DNA of 64,000 nt from Picochlorum sp. 'celeri' (GCA_010909725.1 JAACMV010000027.1:372001-436000); one strand, 5' to 3'. Counted from the stretch's first letter, positions 42,709-56,017 are shown. Translations and numbers: made by a program. The notes: a model not told the origin generated them from the letters alone.

Positions 42709-43847
42709 ATGGGCCCGACGAGATTGTCAACGTGGCTGAGCCATTCCCGGTCTGTGGCGAGGAAGAGCGCGTTCGTGATCCTATTGATACTTTTCATAGC
42801 TAGTAAACATGTTTCAGGCATGGAACAGGCATATATAGAGGATGCGGAAAGGTTTCCTGGGTGGAAGGGAGAATTGCCCAATTCGTTCCATGTCAAAGTG
42901 GATGACTCCGTTGGATATAAAGAAGGAGAAAATGTACGATTGTATTTTTTAGCTTTGTTATCATGCCATTGGATTGAGTCATTGCTGACCTAACACGGTG
43001 ACTGTATTGTGTTCTGCAGGAGGTATGGAGAGGGCGTATTGAGCAGCTGTCTTGGTCGCCGAGAGCCTATGTGTTGCATAATTTCCTTTCTGATGAAGAG
43101 TGTGATCACCTGATCAGCCTTGGGAAGGGATCGTTGCACAAGTCGTCAGTGGTCAACTCAAAGACTGGTGGGTCCATGGACTCGGATGTGCGGACGTCCT
43201 CTGGCACGTTTCTGAGGCAGCATGAGGATGATGTGGTGACTGCGATTGAGAAGCGTATTGCGACGGTTACCATGCTTCCAGAGGAGAATGGAGAGTCTTT
43301 GCAGTTGCTGCGATATGTGGATGGGCAGAAGTATGAGCCCCATACTGATTATTTCCATGACAAGGTGAACACGGATGTGTCTCATGGAGGTCAGCGGATT
43401 GCGACAGTGTTGATGTATCTTTCGACACCTGAAGAGGGTGGTGAAACTGTGTTTCCGCATGCAGAGCCAAAGGTGGAAGGAGATGAATGGTCTGAATGTG
43501 CCAAGAAGGGGTTGGCTGTCAAGGCGAAGAAGGGGAATGCGCTCTTCTTTTACTCTCTCAAGCCTGATGGGAAGGGGGATGTGCGCAGTACGCATGGAAG
43601 CTGTCCTACGTTGAAGGGAGAGAAGTACAGTGCTACAAAGTGGATACATGTGGGTCCATTTCATGTCGGTGGTGGGGTGAAGGTGTCTTCAAAGCTGGAT
43701 TGTGTTGATACTGATGATAATTGTGAAGAATGGGCTACTATTGGTGAGTGTGACAAGAACCCAGAGTTTATGAGGTCAGCATGCCCCAAGTCCTGTAATC
43801 AGTGCAAGAAGAAGGCATTTGGGAGAAAAGCGGGTGGTGTTGTATAA
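42709..43847 (+). CDS. prolyl 4-hydroxylase with C-terminal ShKT domain
   Basis: Spliced join(42709..42933,43020..43847) gives 350 aa. A type II signal anchor (FVILLILFIAS, ~22-34) targets it to ER/Golgi. The 2OG-Fe(II) dioxygenase domain has YVLHNFLSDEECDHLI, LQLLRYVDGQKYEPHTDYFH with iron ligands His183 and Asp185, the distal His267 (THGSCP) and 2OG-binding Lys277 (KGEKYSATKW), so it should be active. The C-terminus is a six-Cys ShKT domain (CVDTDDNCEEWATIGEC ... CPKSCNQC). Plant and algal enzymes of this build hydroxylate proline in wall glycoproteins. The intron is GTACGATT with a CTAAC branch site. Confidence 0.95.
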
Positions 43848-44076
43848 ATGTACATATATATCTTGGAGTATACTGTGTTATTTGTTTGTAAAGTTTTTAT
43901 TTCGAAAAACGATCTGAAAAGAAAATTCTTCTTTTATTGAGTGAGAAGAAATGAAGAGATATGGAATTCTGCAATGTCCACGCATATTGTATGTCAAAGA
44001 CTGTGTTACAGAGCTCTACTCTGAAAACATGCAATAATTCTTCTTGTCATGTCGACTGAAGTCACTCGAGGAATGT

Positions 44077-44913
44077 TTAGTCACCACATTTTCCGAGAAT
44101 TTCATTATTTTTGTACGCCAATTGACTGTCTGGAGTTGATTTGTCGCCGCACTTGTACCCTTCAAGGGATTTGATAAAGGTGCATGATCGTGTAGTCTTG
44201 CCACTTGTGCCATATGGACATTTGCAGAACCAGCCCAAGTCTTCTTCTTTACCCTTCAGATCTGGGAATCCATCCTTGGTATCTGGAAGGCCAATCTCTT
44301 CTCCTGGTGAAAAGTCCGGGTTGACTCGTACAAAGGAAAGATTTGTCTTACTCTTGCCTCTTGGCTCGAGTTGTGACGTGAATGCTTTCAAAGGAACCAA
44401 AAAGCCATCTGCAGTTTCAGGATATGTGATCCCTTGCTTCTCCAGTTTTGCCATTGTATTTTTACTGCAGGGGACATCAATGGTGAATTGAATCAAAATC
44501 TGGTCGATGAAATCATCGTCATTTCCTTCCCCACCAATGCTTCCGCATGCATTTCTCACAACAATACTGTTCAATACATCCTGAGTCTTTGGGTTGCAAG
44601 CTTTGATTACTGGATCATTCGAGTCCATGGGCTTCTCCATCTCCCCTTTCTTTCCTTTCAAGAATTCTTTCGCTGCTTGCCGACTCAAATCTGTGATGAC
44701 TGGATACAACTTGTCGATTCTGCCCCAATACGAATACCCTGATCCACCTTCCACATGATACTCACGGGAGCACCCAAAGGTGCAGAACCGCTTACTGTTC
44801 TTGTTGTCGTACGGTATAATTTTTGGGTATCTTCCTTCTGAGTTGTGGAGAAGATCTCTCGCGGAAGAAACCCTGAAAAAACAAAGCACAACAAGGGCCG
44901 CGGCCCACATCAT
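44077..44913 (-). CDS. secreted Cys-rich protein, unknown family
   Basis: 278 aa. It has a clear signal peptide (MMWAAALVVLCFFRVSSA, cleavage near residue 18). Cys pairs occur at FCTFGC, later ACN, NACGS and VPCS, and a C-terminal CKCPYGTSGKTTRSC...YKCGD cluster recalls a small EGF-like or knottin fold, but I recognise no family. A run PETADGFLVPLKAFTS and repeated Asp/Gly loops suggest a beta-rich extracellular domain. No TM segment beyond the signal. It is likely a wall or periplasmic protein. Same strand and 187 nt downstream of the Ap4A phosphorylase-like gene; convergent with the prolyl hydroxylase. Confidence 0.75.
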   Translation of the reverse strand: MMWAAALVVLCFFRVSSARDLLHNSEGRYPKIIPYDNKNSKRFCTFGCSREYHVEGGSGYSYWGRIDKLYPVITDLSRQAAKEFLKGKKGEMEKPMDSNDPVIKACNPKTQDVLNSIVVRNACGSIGGEGNDDDFIDQILIQFTIDVPCSKNTMAKLEKQGITYPETADGFLVPLKAFTSQLEPRGKSKTNLSFVRVNPDFSPGEEIGLPDTKDGFPDLKGKEEDLGWFCKCPYGTSGKTTRSCTFIKSLEGYKCGDKSTPDSQLAYKNNEILGKCGD

Positions 44914-45100
44914 GTTCTAGAACATCCAGATCTGGACCAACATGATACGATGCCAGGCAAAGATGGAGTCTTTTATTGCAGATTGGTTGATAAATTGATC
45001 CGTGATTCAATTAAATATATTTTATATGAGTACGCAGATATAAATAAGCGATCCAGCAATCGCGCCCATCAATCAAGAGGCAAGACTGCCTTCTTTCCCC

Positions 45101-46108
45101 TTAGATGGGAATCTTTTTTGAAAATCCTAGCTGAGAGAGAACATGGGTCGGTCCGAGTCGCTTCATCTCATCAATCTCTTCTTGTCGGGCCAGAAAGAAA
45201 CTACCTGCAAATCCCATGGAATTACAGCTTACAGACTCGATATACTCCCGGCTGCGAGGTGCAATCATGATGTATTTTTGAGTGAGAATCAGATTGTATG
45301 AATCTCCCACATCTCCATCCCAGCCACGACCTTCTAACCGTGTTTTCAAGTCTGCTAGAATATCAACATACGCCTTGTGTATATCCTCTATAGTCATATG
45401 GGGATGAATGGCTACGATTCCATGAATGAATGGCAGTTTCGCCACCTCCATCACGCTCCCATCGGTTGCACAACTCTTCTCAAGACTCTGACAAATCACA
45501 GATTCAAAGGGTGGCTCTACCGAAACCGAATCATCCATATATGCCAATGGCATTGGTACACACTGAATATGCTTGTGCGGCTGACTCGCTCCAGAAATAC
45601 TCCCACAGTTGAAAAAGGCCATCCCTCCTGGACCAGGCATACCCTGAACAACCTCCCATGTTGCAGCAATATCCTCCCGCGTCAACGGCTCCTCTTGCTC
45701 TACGAATTCATTCGTGATAATAATAACATGATGGGGAGTGATATTAAATTTATTTAATACAAGACTGTGCGTATCTGACAGCTGACACACAAACAGGTCT
45801 TGATCAGGAGGAAGAAAGGGATTTTTCCACTCCTTCTCTTTCGTCTTTGCTTTAGGCTTGTCTCGCAAATTCCGCGCAATTTTCAAAATGTAGTTGAATG
45901 ACTCATCTTGATAGATTTCTGTTCTTGTCTCTGTAAATCTAGAAGCACCTTTTTCTTGAGCTTGGTCATAGGTGGAACAGATATCCCTCCAGAGGGAAGA
46001 AGAACCTGTGTCACCCCCCGTTGACATGGCCTGTACTACCGCAGCCTTTTTCTTAATCACTGAATGCGTGTTACTGTGTAGACGAGATTGAACCACGCGG
46101 ATCATCAT
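45101..46108 (-). CDS. ATP adenylyltransferase / Ap4A phosphorylase (HIT superfamily)
   Basis: 335 aa from the first ATG; an internal Met (46027) is an alternative start that would remove a basic, possibly organelle-targeting, N-terminus. APA1/2-like features: the NPFLPPDQDLFVCQL block, LVLNKFNITPHHVIIITNEF, and the HIT-like active site GASQPHKHIQCVP (HKH at ~178-180), followed by LPFIHGIVAI and YNLILTQKYIMIAPR. The enzyme phosphorolyses diadenosine tetraphosphate to ADP and ATP. The fungal/algal type HxHxQ histidine arrangement is present, so activity is expected. Divergent from ATM. Confidence 0.92.
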   Translation of the reverse strand: MMIRVVQSRLHSNTHSVIKKKAAVVQAMSTGGDTGSSSLWRDICSTYDQAQEKGASRFTETRTEIYQDESFNYILKIARNLRDKPKAKTKEKEWKNPFLPPDQDLFVCQLSDTHSLVLNKFNITPHHVIIITNEFVEQEEPLTREDIAATWEVVQGMPGPGGMAFFNCGSISGASQPHKHIQCVPMPLAYMDDSVSVEPPFESVICQSLEKSCATDGSVMEVAKLPFIHGIVAIHPHMTIEDIHKAYVDILADLKTRLEGRGWDGDVGDSYNLILTQKYIMIAPRSREYIESVSCNSMGFAGSFFLARQEEIDEMKRLGPTHVLSQLGFSKKIPI

Positions 46109-46439
46109 CCATCGATCTTTTTCTTTCCAAGTTGAAAATTTGCACAAACGTTACAGTTCTCTATGTTACGCAACGATCATGGTCCTGGAACACAGAATGG
46201 AAAGGTAGACCATGGTATATTTAAGAAAAAAGGGCAATTAGCTACGAGGAGTTCATCCATCAACCAAGAGTATCTGTGAAACTGAGAGAAATCCAAAAAG
46301 AATTCCGTAAATAGAAGAATAGAACTGTCCGTTTTGAGAGAGCCCAATTCATCCGATGATCCATTCGTAATTTAGACTGAAAATTCATAGATAGGGATCT
46401 GTATATGAAATACGGTCGAGAGCTGGACACGGTGCGACC
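46109..46439. promoter_or_regulatory. divergent intergenic region between Ap4A phosphorylase and ATM
   Basis: Shared upstream region of two divergent genes. No coding or RNA gene recognised. Confidence 0.35.
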
Positions 46440-49400
46440 ATGTCCGCAACCCGGCATAAGATTGAGAGCCTTGCTCACGAGTTAAAACAGATTCGAGACC
46501 TGATTCAGGATAAAAGGGTGACGATACGGAAGGTATGGTATATATTGGAGATCTTAATGGCCGTGTTGGGTTTGGGCCCCTGATGTTTGAAAGCACAGGA
46601 AAAATTTCTCGCAACGGCCTTTTGAACTCAACCCAACTGCATCATCGTTGTATACTGTGCAGGATGGGGTGAGTCGATTGGAGAGGGTCCTGGCTGCCGA
46701 ATCCAACTTAATCATCATTGATGCCTTGACCCTTGGTGTGGCGCCTGATAGGCAAGAGGATGCGTTTGCATGTGAATGTACGGTCTATTCTGCTTCTATT
46801 GATAGTGACTGGTGGGATCACGTTAATGCATTACGTTGTGTTGCAGATGCGTCATGGAAATCTATCTTGTCATATATCATGGAAATTGTGGAATTTGGGG
46901 TGGAGAAATCCCTCAAGAAAGGACAGTTCCCAGATGCTACAATGTCTCGGGTTGTGAGACACATTGTGAACAAAGCCACATCAAAGAGGAGGACCTGTAC
47001 GTGATTGATGGCACCCTTGACATGTATGGACCGATTTCAATGTACTTTTTTGTTTGAATTGTAGCATATGTGAATGTACTAGAACCGTGCGCGGACATTC
47101 TCATGGAGCATCTGTCCATGGTAATGGAACAGACCCATCCATTTCGAAAGGAGAGTCAAGTGTATAATGATTACGCCATGACGATGAAATTTTTACTGGA
47201 GAATGGTGAATATACGACCATGATGGAATACAAGGATTTTAAAAGGACATTATTGCCTTTGGCATCAACGATTGCGAGCAAAGCCTCAGCTGCTCTTGAT
47301 GACAATGCTGCTGGCAGCTTTGTGGCAAAGGATTTGACCATGGTTCGGACGGTTCTCCAGCACATGAAATACGATATTGATGCAGTCTTGATGGAATCTC
47401 TGTGCAAAATTTTTAGAGCTTTTGGTGATGGTGTGGATCTGCATTCATGGACGCCGAGGATTGTGAATGAAGTGGTTGGGCTGTGTGTCTGCTGCATGGT
47501 GGATTCATGTGGGGACTATGCAAGCGAGTTTCAACACGTGTGTCGAAGGTTTCACCACGCATGTATGTTACTGATACGTGGAGGTAATCTTGAGGGTAGA
47601 GAAGCTGGTATGCAGTTTTTCTTTGCCGCAATGAGTTTGGATCTTTTGGAACAGGACCAAATCATGGATTTGCTCGAGTGGTACCAACGTTGCGATTTAG
47701 AAGCTTCGTGGCAAAGGAGTCCTGAGAGCAATGAATACATGTTTAATTCCTACCAATCACTTTTGGTATCTTTGTTGAGTGAGATTGAGATTGCAATGTA
47801 CAGAAATAAGGTGCATATCTCAGGCGATGGGGTCAAGTCGGGTGAGTCAGGGTCACGAGGAACCAATCGATATGGTTCTTTGATTGCTGGCACTGTGGCA
47901 TACCCGACTAGATTAGGTCCTATTGCCTGTGAATTTATTTTGAGGCATGGAATATACGTAGAGAAAGAAGATCTAGTAGAGTTTTGCTCGAAGGCTTGCA
48001 TTGCGACAGAATCAATGTTACAACATTCTTTTGTTGCGGGCAGTGTAAAGCCAGGTACGGTGGCGCGCTCGATTTGACTGGGTTGCTTATCCTTCCGTCT
48101 TCATTATATTATCGTACGTGTGCAGAAGTGGTTTGGATGATGAGATTAGTGTACGCGCTGGCTGCCGTTGCAGTCCAAAGGGATGATATTGGGAGTATGG
48201 ACTGCAGGACTCTTGGTTCACTAGTGTCACTCATGATTCAACAGTATAACGTGCTTTCGAGCTATCCGATTACAAAGGATCTGGTTAAGATTATAATCAT
48301 TACATCTTTACCCAAATTTTATGAGATTATTGCGTTCTTGGATCCAGAGACGTTTGAAAAGGAGTTAGTGTCCGAGGCACCGTCTGCTCTTTCATTGACC
48401 TTGTTTGACTGCATCGTGAGACATAAACGCTTCTCGTCTCACTCATTGGCGGAAAATAAGGTCTTTATAGATTGGATTTGTGAGTCATTGATGCTGTGCG
48501 TGCCTAGTGCTGCAATAGCCTCCTCACTGTGTGTCGTGTTGTATGGTGGGGTCCAAGATGGGGACAATATTGCTGGCAACGAGGGTAGCACGTATGGGGA
48601 AACATGCATTTGGTGGATCAAAGACTCAATTCATAAATCAATAGAAGCTTTGCCTCCAGGTGCGTTTTAAACAGGTATAGTGTACTTATGATCTGCTTTA
48701 TTGACATTTTTTATTTGTATGTTGAAGTTCAACCATGGTCTCTTTTCAGCATTCGTGATGCGAATACTGTCGTAAAAAGCGCTAGACATAGAGCATATAA
48801 CATCAGGAGCATTCTTGATCTGAATATATACCTTGCTTCGAATCTTACACAGAAATTCAAGGATGCCTTGGAAACCAAAGATATTCCCAGGATTTTCAAC
48901 ACAACAACAACAGGGATTCGTGTGTTATGGCATGTCGGCAAAATTGCTGGGAATTATACTTGCTGGAAAGGTTTATCAGAGTATTTTGAGCTACTGAACA
49001 AATGCATGTCTGAATGCATGGGCATTATTGATGTGTGGATACGTAGTAATTCTTCGCTGCAGGAAGAGCAAGTCACCACCATGCTGACTTTTGCAGAGAG
49101 GCTATCAGGATTGGCTAGCGAGAAATACTGCGAATATCATGAAGGAATAAAAACGTGTTTGAGCGTGCTTCCTTCGTTACATACCGCACTAAACTGCAGT
49201 ATGAGAATTCCTGAGTTTCAGGACATTGCTCTTGACTCACAGCTTGTGGGTGGAACGACATCCGTTCTTGAAGCCCGAAACTCATCAAACCTGTATGTAT
49301 TTGCCATAACGTTGATACAAAAGATTGATGCAGCTCATGCCATATAATTATTGATTGCAGGTCTATCCTGACAAAGAAAAGTGGGTCGGCAACCAAGGCT

Positions 49401-52400
49401 GCCCCCATGATCCACTGGTATTTGCAGGCTTATGAATATTTCTGCGCTTGGCATCCGGTAGAGAGTTTACAAAACACGCGGACTTTCGTGGAATACTTTA
49501 TATTGAATAATCTATATATGCCTCTAGCGGTAAGAGCATATTCTGCCTCGCTAGAGGCACAATGTGTGGCTCACCTGCTGAGGCAAAGCCCATTGGATGC
49601 TGCTGAGCACATACTGCAGCTTCAATTTTCGCAACTGGAGAATGGCACATACACATATGATCAAGATGATAGCAGTCTTTTGTTGAAGCCAGAGATTTTC
49701 CAAACTGTTTTAAATATTTCACATGAGCTGGTTCAGCGCACTTATCAGAACATCTTAGGCCATGGTGAGAAACAGTATGCATTGGTGTGCATGGAGTCTT
49801 TAGCTAATACAATAGTCAGCCTAGCATTTAGACTAACAGGAGAAGAATACAGTACAAGCAATCAAAGGATATATTGCGCACGCATGGTCATAGATTTGTT
49901 TGAGATAAGTCGCCAGATTGAATCCAATCTTATTCCAGAGTCCATGTTTGATTCGATTGTGGAATGGTTGGCATCTTCAGTCCTTGACCCACGATTCTGC
50001 GTTCGGATATGTGTATCTAACCTTTTTCCTAATCTTTTAGATATATTTGATGATCCTTCGGTACGTGGTTTGGCTCAATCTTAGAGCAAAAAAATAGTTG
50101 AACATGGGATCTCAGAGTCAAAGTGAATTTGCCTGCAGAACTTGTTCCATTCTGTCCTGGAACTCGTGCCAATACAATGCAATGAAGATGGCGAAACAGC
50201 GATCCGAGTTGAATCTGATAAAGATGCAATAATTAAGACCGTCGTGTTAACACTTGGAAAGGTGGCTTTGAAAGTTGACAAGTTAGAACTGGTCTGTGTT
50301 ACAACCTTACTGCAAGAATTGTCTACAGAAAATGTCGCTATAAATGACACGGTTCTCAAAACCTTGGGTTGGGTTGGTAAATCATTAGGATATGACTCAG
50401 GGCAAAGCTATTTCAAAGCAATGTCTCGTGAAATTGCTGTCCACCTGCTCTCAAGCGCTCGGAAGCTTGTGCCTAATGTTGAGAAATTCATCCTAGCGTG
50501 CGCTTTACTAGGGTTAGAAGATATCCCGGGCAAACTGGTAATATTTGCTATGCTAGTTTACTTCAGGTCAACCAATGGTATCAAGGGGCTGCTGCATGTT
50601 TTGAAGGAGTCTTCACCAGAACTTCTCATCGAAGAAAGTATGGCTGATATATATGCAATCCATTACCACCTTTCGGAATCCGCCGATGCGGAATCACTGG
50701 TGAAATCAATTGAACAGAATTTGAGGAAGATTTTAAGTAGCTTTGGCCTCACAGCAATGAATACGGAAATCATGGCGAGGGCTGCGTCATCAGATATTTT
50801 GGTACATGTCATAGGAACTGCAGGCGTAGATTCTCAAGAGGAGGATAGCAGGTTGACTGAGAATCGAAGCGCCATCCTTCAAGTTGTTAAATGCCTCTCA
50901 GACGATAGCAGTTATGGTTCCCAGGTTCGCCCAATTGATACCATGGACCTCCTTGTCCGAATCAAAGAGAAGTTGCATACCTTCAGGCATCCAAGACACA
51001 AGTCACTTGCAATGAGAGCTACAAAGTGCACTATTCTGAGCATTAAAGATTCCTTGAACAATCCAGGAATTTTACGACAAACTCTCTCTATAATAGCGAA
51101 TCTTATTAGGGTTAAATCGACCGCAGAACAGGCAAGCGAGCTCTTGAAATATATTGTCACACTTACCATGGATTCAGAGGGAAGCCATGGGAGTGACCAT
51201 GCGGCACTAATCGATACCATAGGGCACGGAGTAGCTCCATTGCTTTCTAATCTTTGCGATGCATATGAAAAATTTAAATACGCCACTGATTCGAAGTTGT
51301 TGCAGGCAATCAAGGTACTGACCTGCAATGCACCAGCTTCTCTCCAAAAGTACATTATATTTATAGATGCTCGGCTTGCAAGAATTCCAGATCAGGAATT
51401 ACAAGATTTCATCGCGAAAAGGGCGGACACAAGTTCTCTGGATGCTCAAATTTGTACATTTGCTGAGATCTCACAGCATTTATCCTCATCTACCAGGTCT
51501 GCTTACATCAAGATGCTACAAGGTCTGTTGGGTGAATACAGTGTCCAAAAGGAAGGTCGAATCGTTACAGAAGCCACTCTGTGGAAACTAGTCATGGCAG
51601 CAGCCTCTGAAGAAGGTGATGAGAAATTAACCGACTTTGCTGGTGAATTGGTGTCCTACTTTGGACCATTAGAGCCTCATGTTGTCACATTGAAGCCCAA
51701 GCAGAATCACTCTCTTCAAAATATTAGTCAGCAGGCAAGGCGGGAATATTCCAAGGAGGTTTTAGAGGAGGAGGTTTACTATCGTGCAATAATTTTACTC
51801 AGTGATTTTCTTATCGATGAAGACTCGGTTGTGTGTTCAGAGGCATTTAGAATTCTTCAAGTCCTCTTATCAACCCAAGTCGGCAACTCTGTGTTCAACT
51901 CTCTGGATCCATTAACTCAGGATTATTTGAGCATCTTCCTCCAATGCGAACTTGATACAGAAACATCTCAAAATGAAATAATGATCCCTGAAACCTTGTA
52001 TTCCAAAGAGATATGGTCGTTAGATGGTGTTGGTTATGAGGATTGGGTAACAAGGGTGGGGAGCAAAGTTCTGTCAATTGTAAGTTTCTTTGATTCAGGG
52101 CACGTAAAGTTCCTCCTCTAACAATCTCTTTAAATTCTTGTGCAGTCTCAGAATCACGTGCTCCGCACGTGTAAGAAACTGGCCAGCATACAAGCTCGAT
52201 TTTGTGAAATAGTTTTGCCATTAGCATTTGCAGACCTGGCCACCAGCAAGGCCGTTGAATCAAAAGCACCGAATATGAGCAAAATGATTGGTGAATGTAT
52301 CTCGCAATATGTGTTTCCCTTTTGCAAATCCTGCCCAAGTGTGATGAATGTTTTGTTGAGCATATTTCATTCACTTAGGATTTTTATTCATCAGCAAGAA

Positions 52401-55400
52401 GCTCATTCAGCAGATGCTGAACGGATTCATTATAAATGGAAGACGATATGCTGGATTGAAATGGATTACTTAGATATCTGTGAGGCGTGTATCCATGCCA
52501 GATCACTTTACAGCGCTTTGATCTTTGCAGAGCGATGGGAGCAAGAGTATGGGAGGGATGCCTCAGAGGATGCAATCAGGCGGAGCCAAAAACTCTTGCT
52601 CGAGATTTACACCCTCCTTCCCGAGCCAGATGGTCTATATGCTGTATCAAGATCCAATAACGCCTTGTCGCAGCTTCGTAAGTTTGAAAGAGAGGGCGAT
52701 TGGAGTAAAGCTCTTGTGGTCAGTGATGTTGCTTTGCAGCTGCTTGATGAAAACAATGTATCAGGAGCATTCATGGATATTTCAAGACAAGAAGCGTCTG
52801 CTTCTATAAGAAGATGTTTGAATAATTTAGGGGCCTCTCATCTGATCTCAGCAATCTCATCGAAGACCTATGGGCAAAGCAGTGAGGATGGAACCTCAAA
52901 AAACTCAATTAGCACGCAAGCCATCTCAATGGGTGAGTGGTATCCGATTGAATCTTCTGATGATTCTCTTGTTTCGGCAAAGACTGATACTCATCTTAGC
53001 ATCGCAATGAAATGCTTGCGTGGTGGAAATCTCTCTGGCTTTATTGATTCCATCCACTCTGTAAGGAAGGAGGCAATCCATCACCTTGCCTCTGCTGCCA
53101 GAGAAACAACCGCAGACCTCAATCCTTTGATTGTTAAGCTTCAGATGGCTCAAGGACTTGCAGAGACCTGGGATTTGAGATGGAATGACAATGTGCTGAA
53201 TCCAGCACTCAGCAATACCCATTCTAGGTTGGAGGAGCAAATTCAAGGTCTGAATGAACTTTGGAAATCTCGAGAGTATATTGCAGGGAAAGGCTGGAGA
53301 TTTTCTCTTGAAATTCCTCTGAAAGATCTCCGATATGAAATTCTCAAATTGTTGAATCATGGAGAATTACAAGCAGAGTGTTTGTTGGACATTGCAATCT
53401 GTGCAAGAAAGTCAAATCGGAATGGACAAGCATTTGGGGCTCTCTCTCGCTTCAGACAGTTTTTAAACCTTACAAGAGAGAATTGGAGAAATAAATATAC
53501 CCCTGTCGAGTCAGCATGGAGAATCGAAGAGGTAAAAACTCTCTGGGCCCAGAATCAGCTTGATGCTGCTTTGTGGACTTTATTTGCTCTTTCAACGAAG
53601 GCAAAGCGCACAGAAACGAATTCTGTCCAGGTATCATACATGAATGCACTTCTTTCGAAGTGGATGGCTATCACTCAGAGGGACAGTTCATCTCAAATTC
53701 TCGATACCTTGGAACAAAACTCAAATGAGTTACTCAAGTTGTCCTCAATGCAACCTGAAACATCTTCACAAGCATGTCGCGTTCATTACCGGATGGCATC
53801 TTATGCAGATCATTTGTACAAGGAAATATGCGCAAAGAAGGCCTCGGCTGATTGGGAAAGATCGAGGTCAATCATGGACAGAAAGGAAAAACAGAAACAA
53901 GAACTCGAAGCGGAATTTCATGCAGAAAGGAATAACCCTTCTAAAAAGCGAAAGTCGAATGCCCCATCTACGATGAGGCTCCAATCATCTATTAAAAAAT
54001 TACAGACGACCATACAAGAAGATCAGCAAGTGTTTGCGTCGGCAGACGAGAATGAGATACAATGTGAAAGGCTGGCAATGAAAGGGTACTGTCTAGCGCT
54101 GCAGTATGGAGACCAGTACGATTTGCCTGCCATGTTCCGGCTTGTCGACATCTGGCTTTCACAGTCCTCTGAAACATTGAGGTCAAAGCAAGTAAATGTA
54201 TGCTTTAGTGAAAGAGCAGGGGGGATTCCGTCTCATAAGTTGATTCCACTATCACATCAGCTAGCATCTAGGCTTGCAGATGGAGCCATAGACAGTGCAG
54301 ACTGCAGCAATTTCCAGAGGAACCTCCAGTCTATGCTGTTCAGAATGACAAAAGATCACCCTTTCCACATGCTACCCATTCTATTTGCATTGAAGAATGG
54401 TGATAGGACAACAGATAACTACACCTCTCGGAGCCAATCAGGGGGATGGGTTTTTGAAGCCAACGAAAGCAGAATTAAGGCCGCACGTTACCTGATTCAG
54501 CGGATTAAATCATTGAACAAACGTTTCGAGGCAATAATAAATGAGATGGAGATTGCAACAAATGGGTACATAGATATTGCAATGATCCCTGTTGACAAAG
54601 ACACAACTGAGATGGCATTCCCTGGAGGTATTCGGAGGAGATTTTGGTACGTTCCCAATCATGACTTCATCGTTCTATTGAGCTTATCTTCCTACCGTAT
54701 ACGTGTTCTCATGCAGCCGCGATCTGGTCAGTATACCAGTACTGTCAATCACCGTGCCCTTGGATATGACATCTGAGTACAAGGATTTGCCAACAGTCCA
54801 GAACATTGAGGAAAGAATGTCCTTCCCTGGTGGAATCAACAAGCCAAAACTAATTACCATCACTGATAGTCACGGAAATAGAAGAAAACAGCTGGTCAAA
54901 GGAGGGCAAGATGATCTCCGGCAGGATGCAGTCATGCAGCAGTTTTTCAGAATTTGCAATGCTTTCCTTCGAGATGCAAAATCAACTGCTGCCCGCAATC
55001 TCTCCATCAGGACATACAATGCCATACCATTTAGTCCATCATCTGGGTTGCTAGAGTGGATCGATGATACCCGATCACTGTTAAACTTTGTTGTTGACGG
55101 GAACAACAATTTTGCGAGGGGGCTAGGACTAATTCAGCAGATGCTTGCAAAGGCACAGGAGTTTCGCAAAACCTCTGATAAACTGCACATATTCAAACAG
55201 TGCGTTAAAAGATGTGGCAAGCCTAGAATGGGAAATGTCTTCTTAAGAAGATTCCCAGACCCTGGGAGCTGGTACGCCGCAAGACTTGCTTATTCAAGAA
55301 GCGTTGCAGTCAATTCCATGGCCGGCCACATTATTGGGCTTGGTGATCGGCACACCAGTAATATCCTCCTGGACAAGAGCACAGCTGAGGTCATCCATAT

Positions 55401-55952
55401 TGACCTTGGAATTGCATTTGAGCAAGGTAAACTTCTTCCAACTCCTGAACAGGTCCCATTCAGACTGACACGGAATATGGTGGATGGCATGGGAACCTCA
55501 GGAGTCGAAGGGGTCATGAGGCGATGCTGTGAAGAAACTCTCCGAGTCTTAAAAAAACAGAAAGACCCTCTCCTCACCGTCCTCTCAGTATTCATCCACG
55601 ATCCTCTTTATAAGTGGGCACTTACCTATGATCGAGCCAGCAAGAAGCAGGAAGATGATGATGACCAAACATTGGCCAGCACCATGTTGTCAGACCTGGA
55701 GGGAAATGTAGACGCAAATAGGACACTTTTAGTCATTCAGCACAAGCTTGAAGGTATTGTAGGAGGTACGATATTGCTTTTGATCCGAGGGACTTGCATA
55801 TATCCCAACCTTGTGCTAATCACGACCCCATGCGTGATGCAGGTGATACCACAGCTCGGGGCGTGGAAGGACAGGTCCAATACCTGCTCCAAGAGGCCAC
55901 GGACGACGCAAATTTATGCAGAATGTGGAGAGGTTGGATGGCATTTATTTAA
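46440..55952 (+). CDS. ATM: ATM checkpoint kinase (PIKK family)
   Basis: Ten exons: join(46440..46532,46663..46996,47065..48054,48126..48659,48728..49292,49361..50060,50139..52079,52146..54646,54717..55765,55843..55952), 2938 aa with all phases consistent. ATM senses DNA double-strand breaks via MRN. The N-terminus resembles the TAN region; the middle is a HEAT solenoid and FAT domain. The PI3K-like kinase has KGGQDDLRQDAVMQQ, GLGDRHTSNIL (Asp2763, Asn2768), HIDLGIAFEQG (Asp2782) and PFRLTRNMVDGMGTSGVEGV, the last being ATM- rather than ATR-like. The FATC domain closes it (VEGQVQYLLQEATDDANLCR ... GWMAFI). No PWWP domain as in land-plant ATM. Intron 4 uses an atypical GAAG acceptor, forced by frame. 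It is the most intron-rich gene here. Confidence 0.93.
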
Positions 55953-56017
55953 ATTATTTATTTTTGCGGCTTTTGTGCAATTATTATACGAATAAGGAGA
56001 CAATTTAAGAACCTACC

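Noticed and set aside
46440..55952. Assignment of the large PIKK as ATR
   Set aside because: Considered first, but the TAN-like N-terminus, PFRLTRNMVDGMGTSGVEGV and the FATC wording match ATM better.
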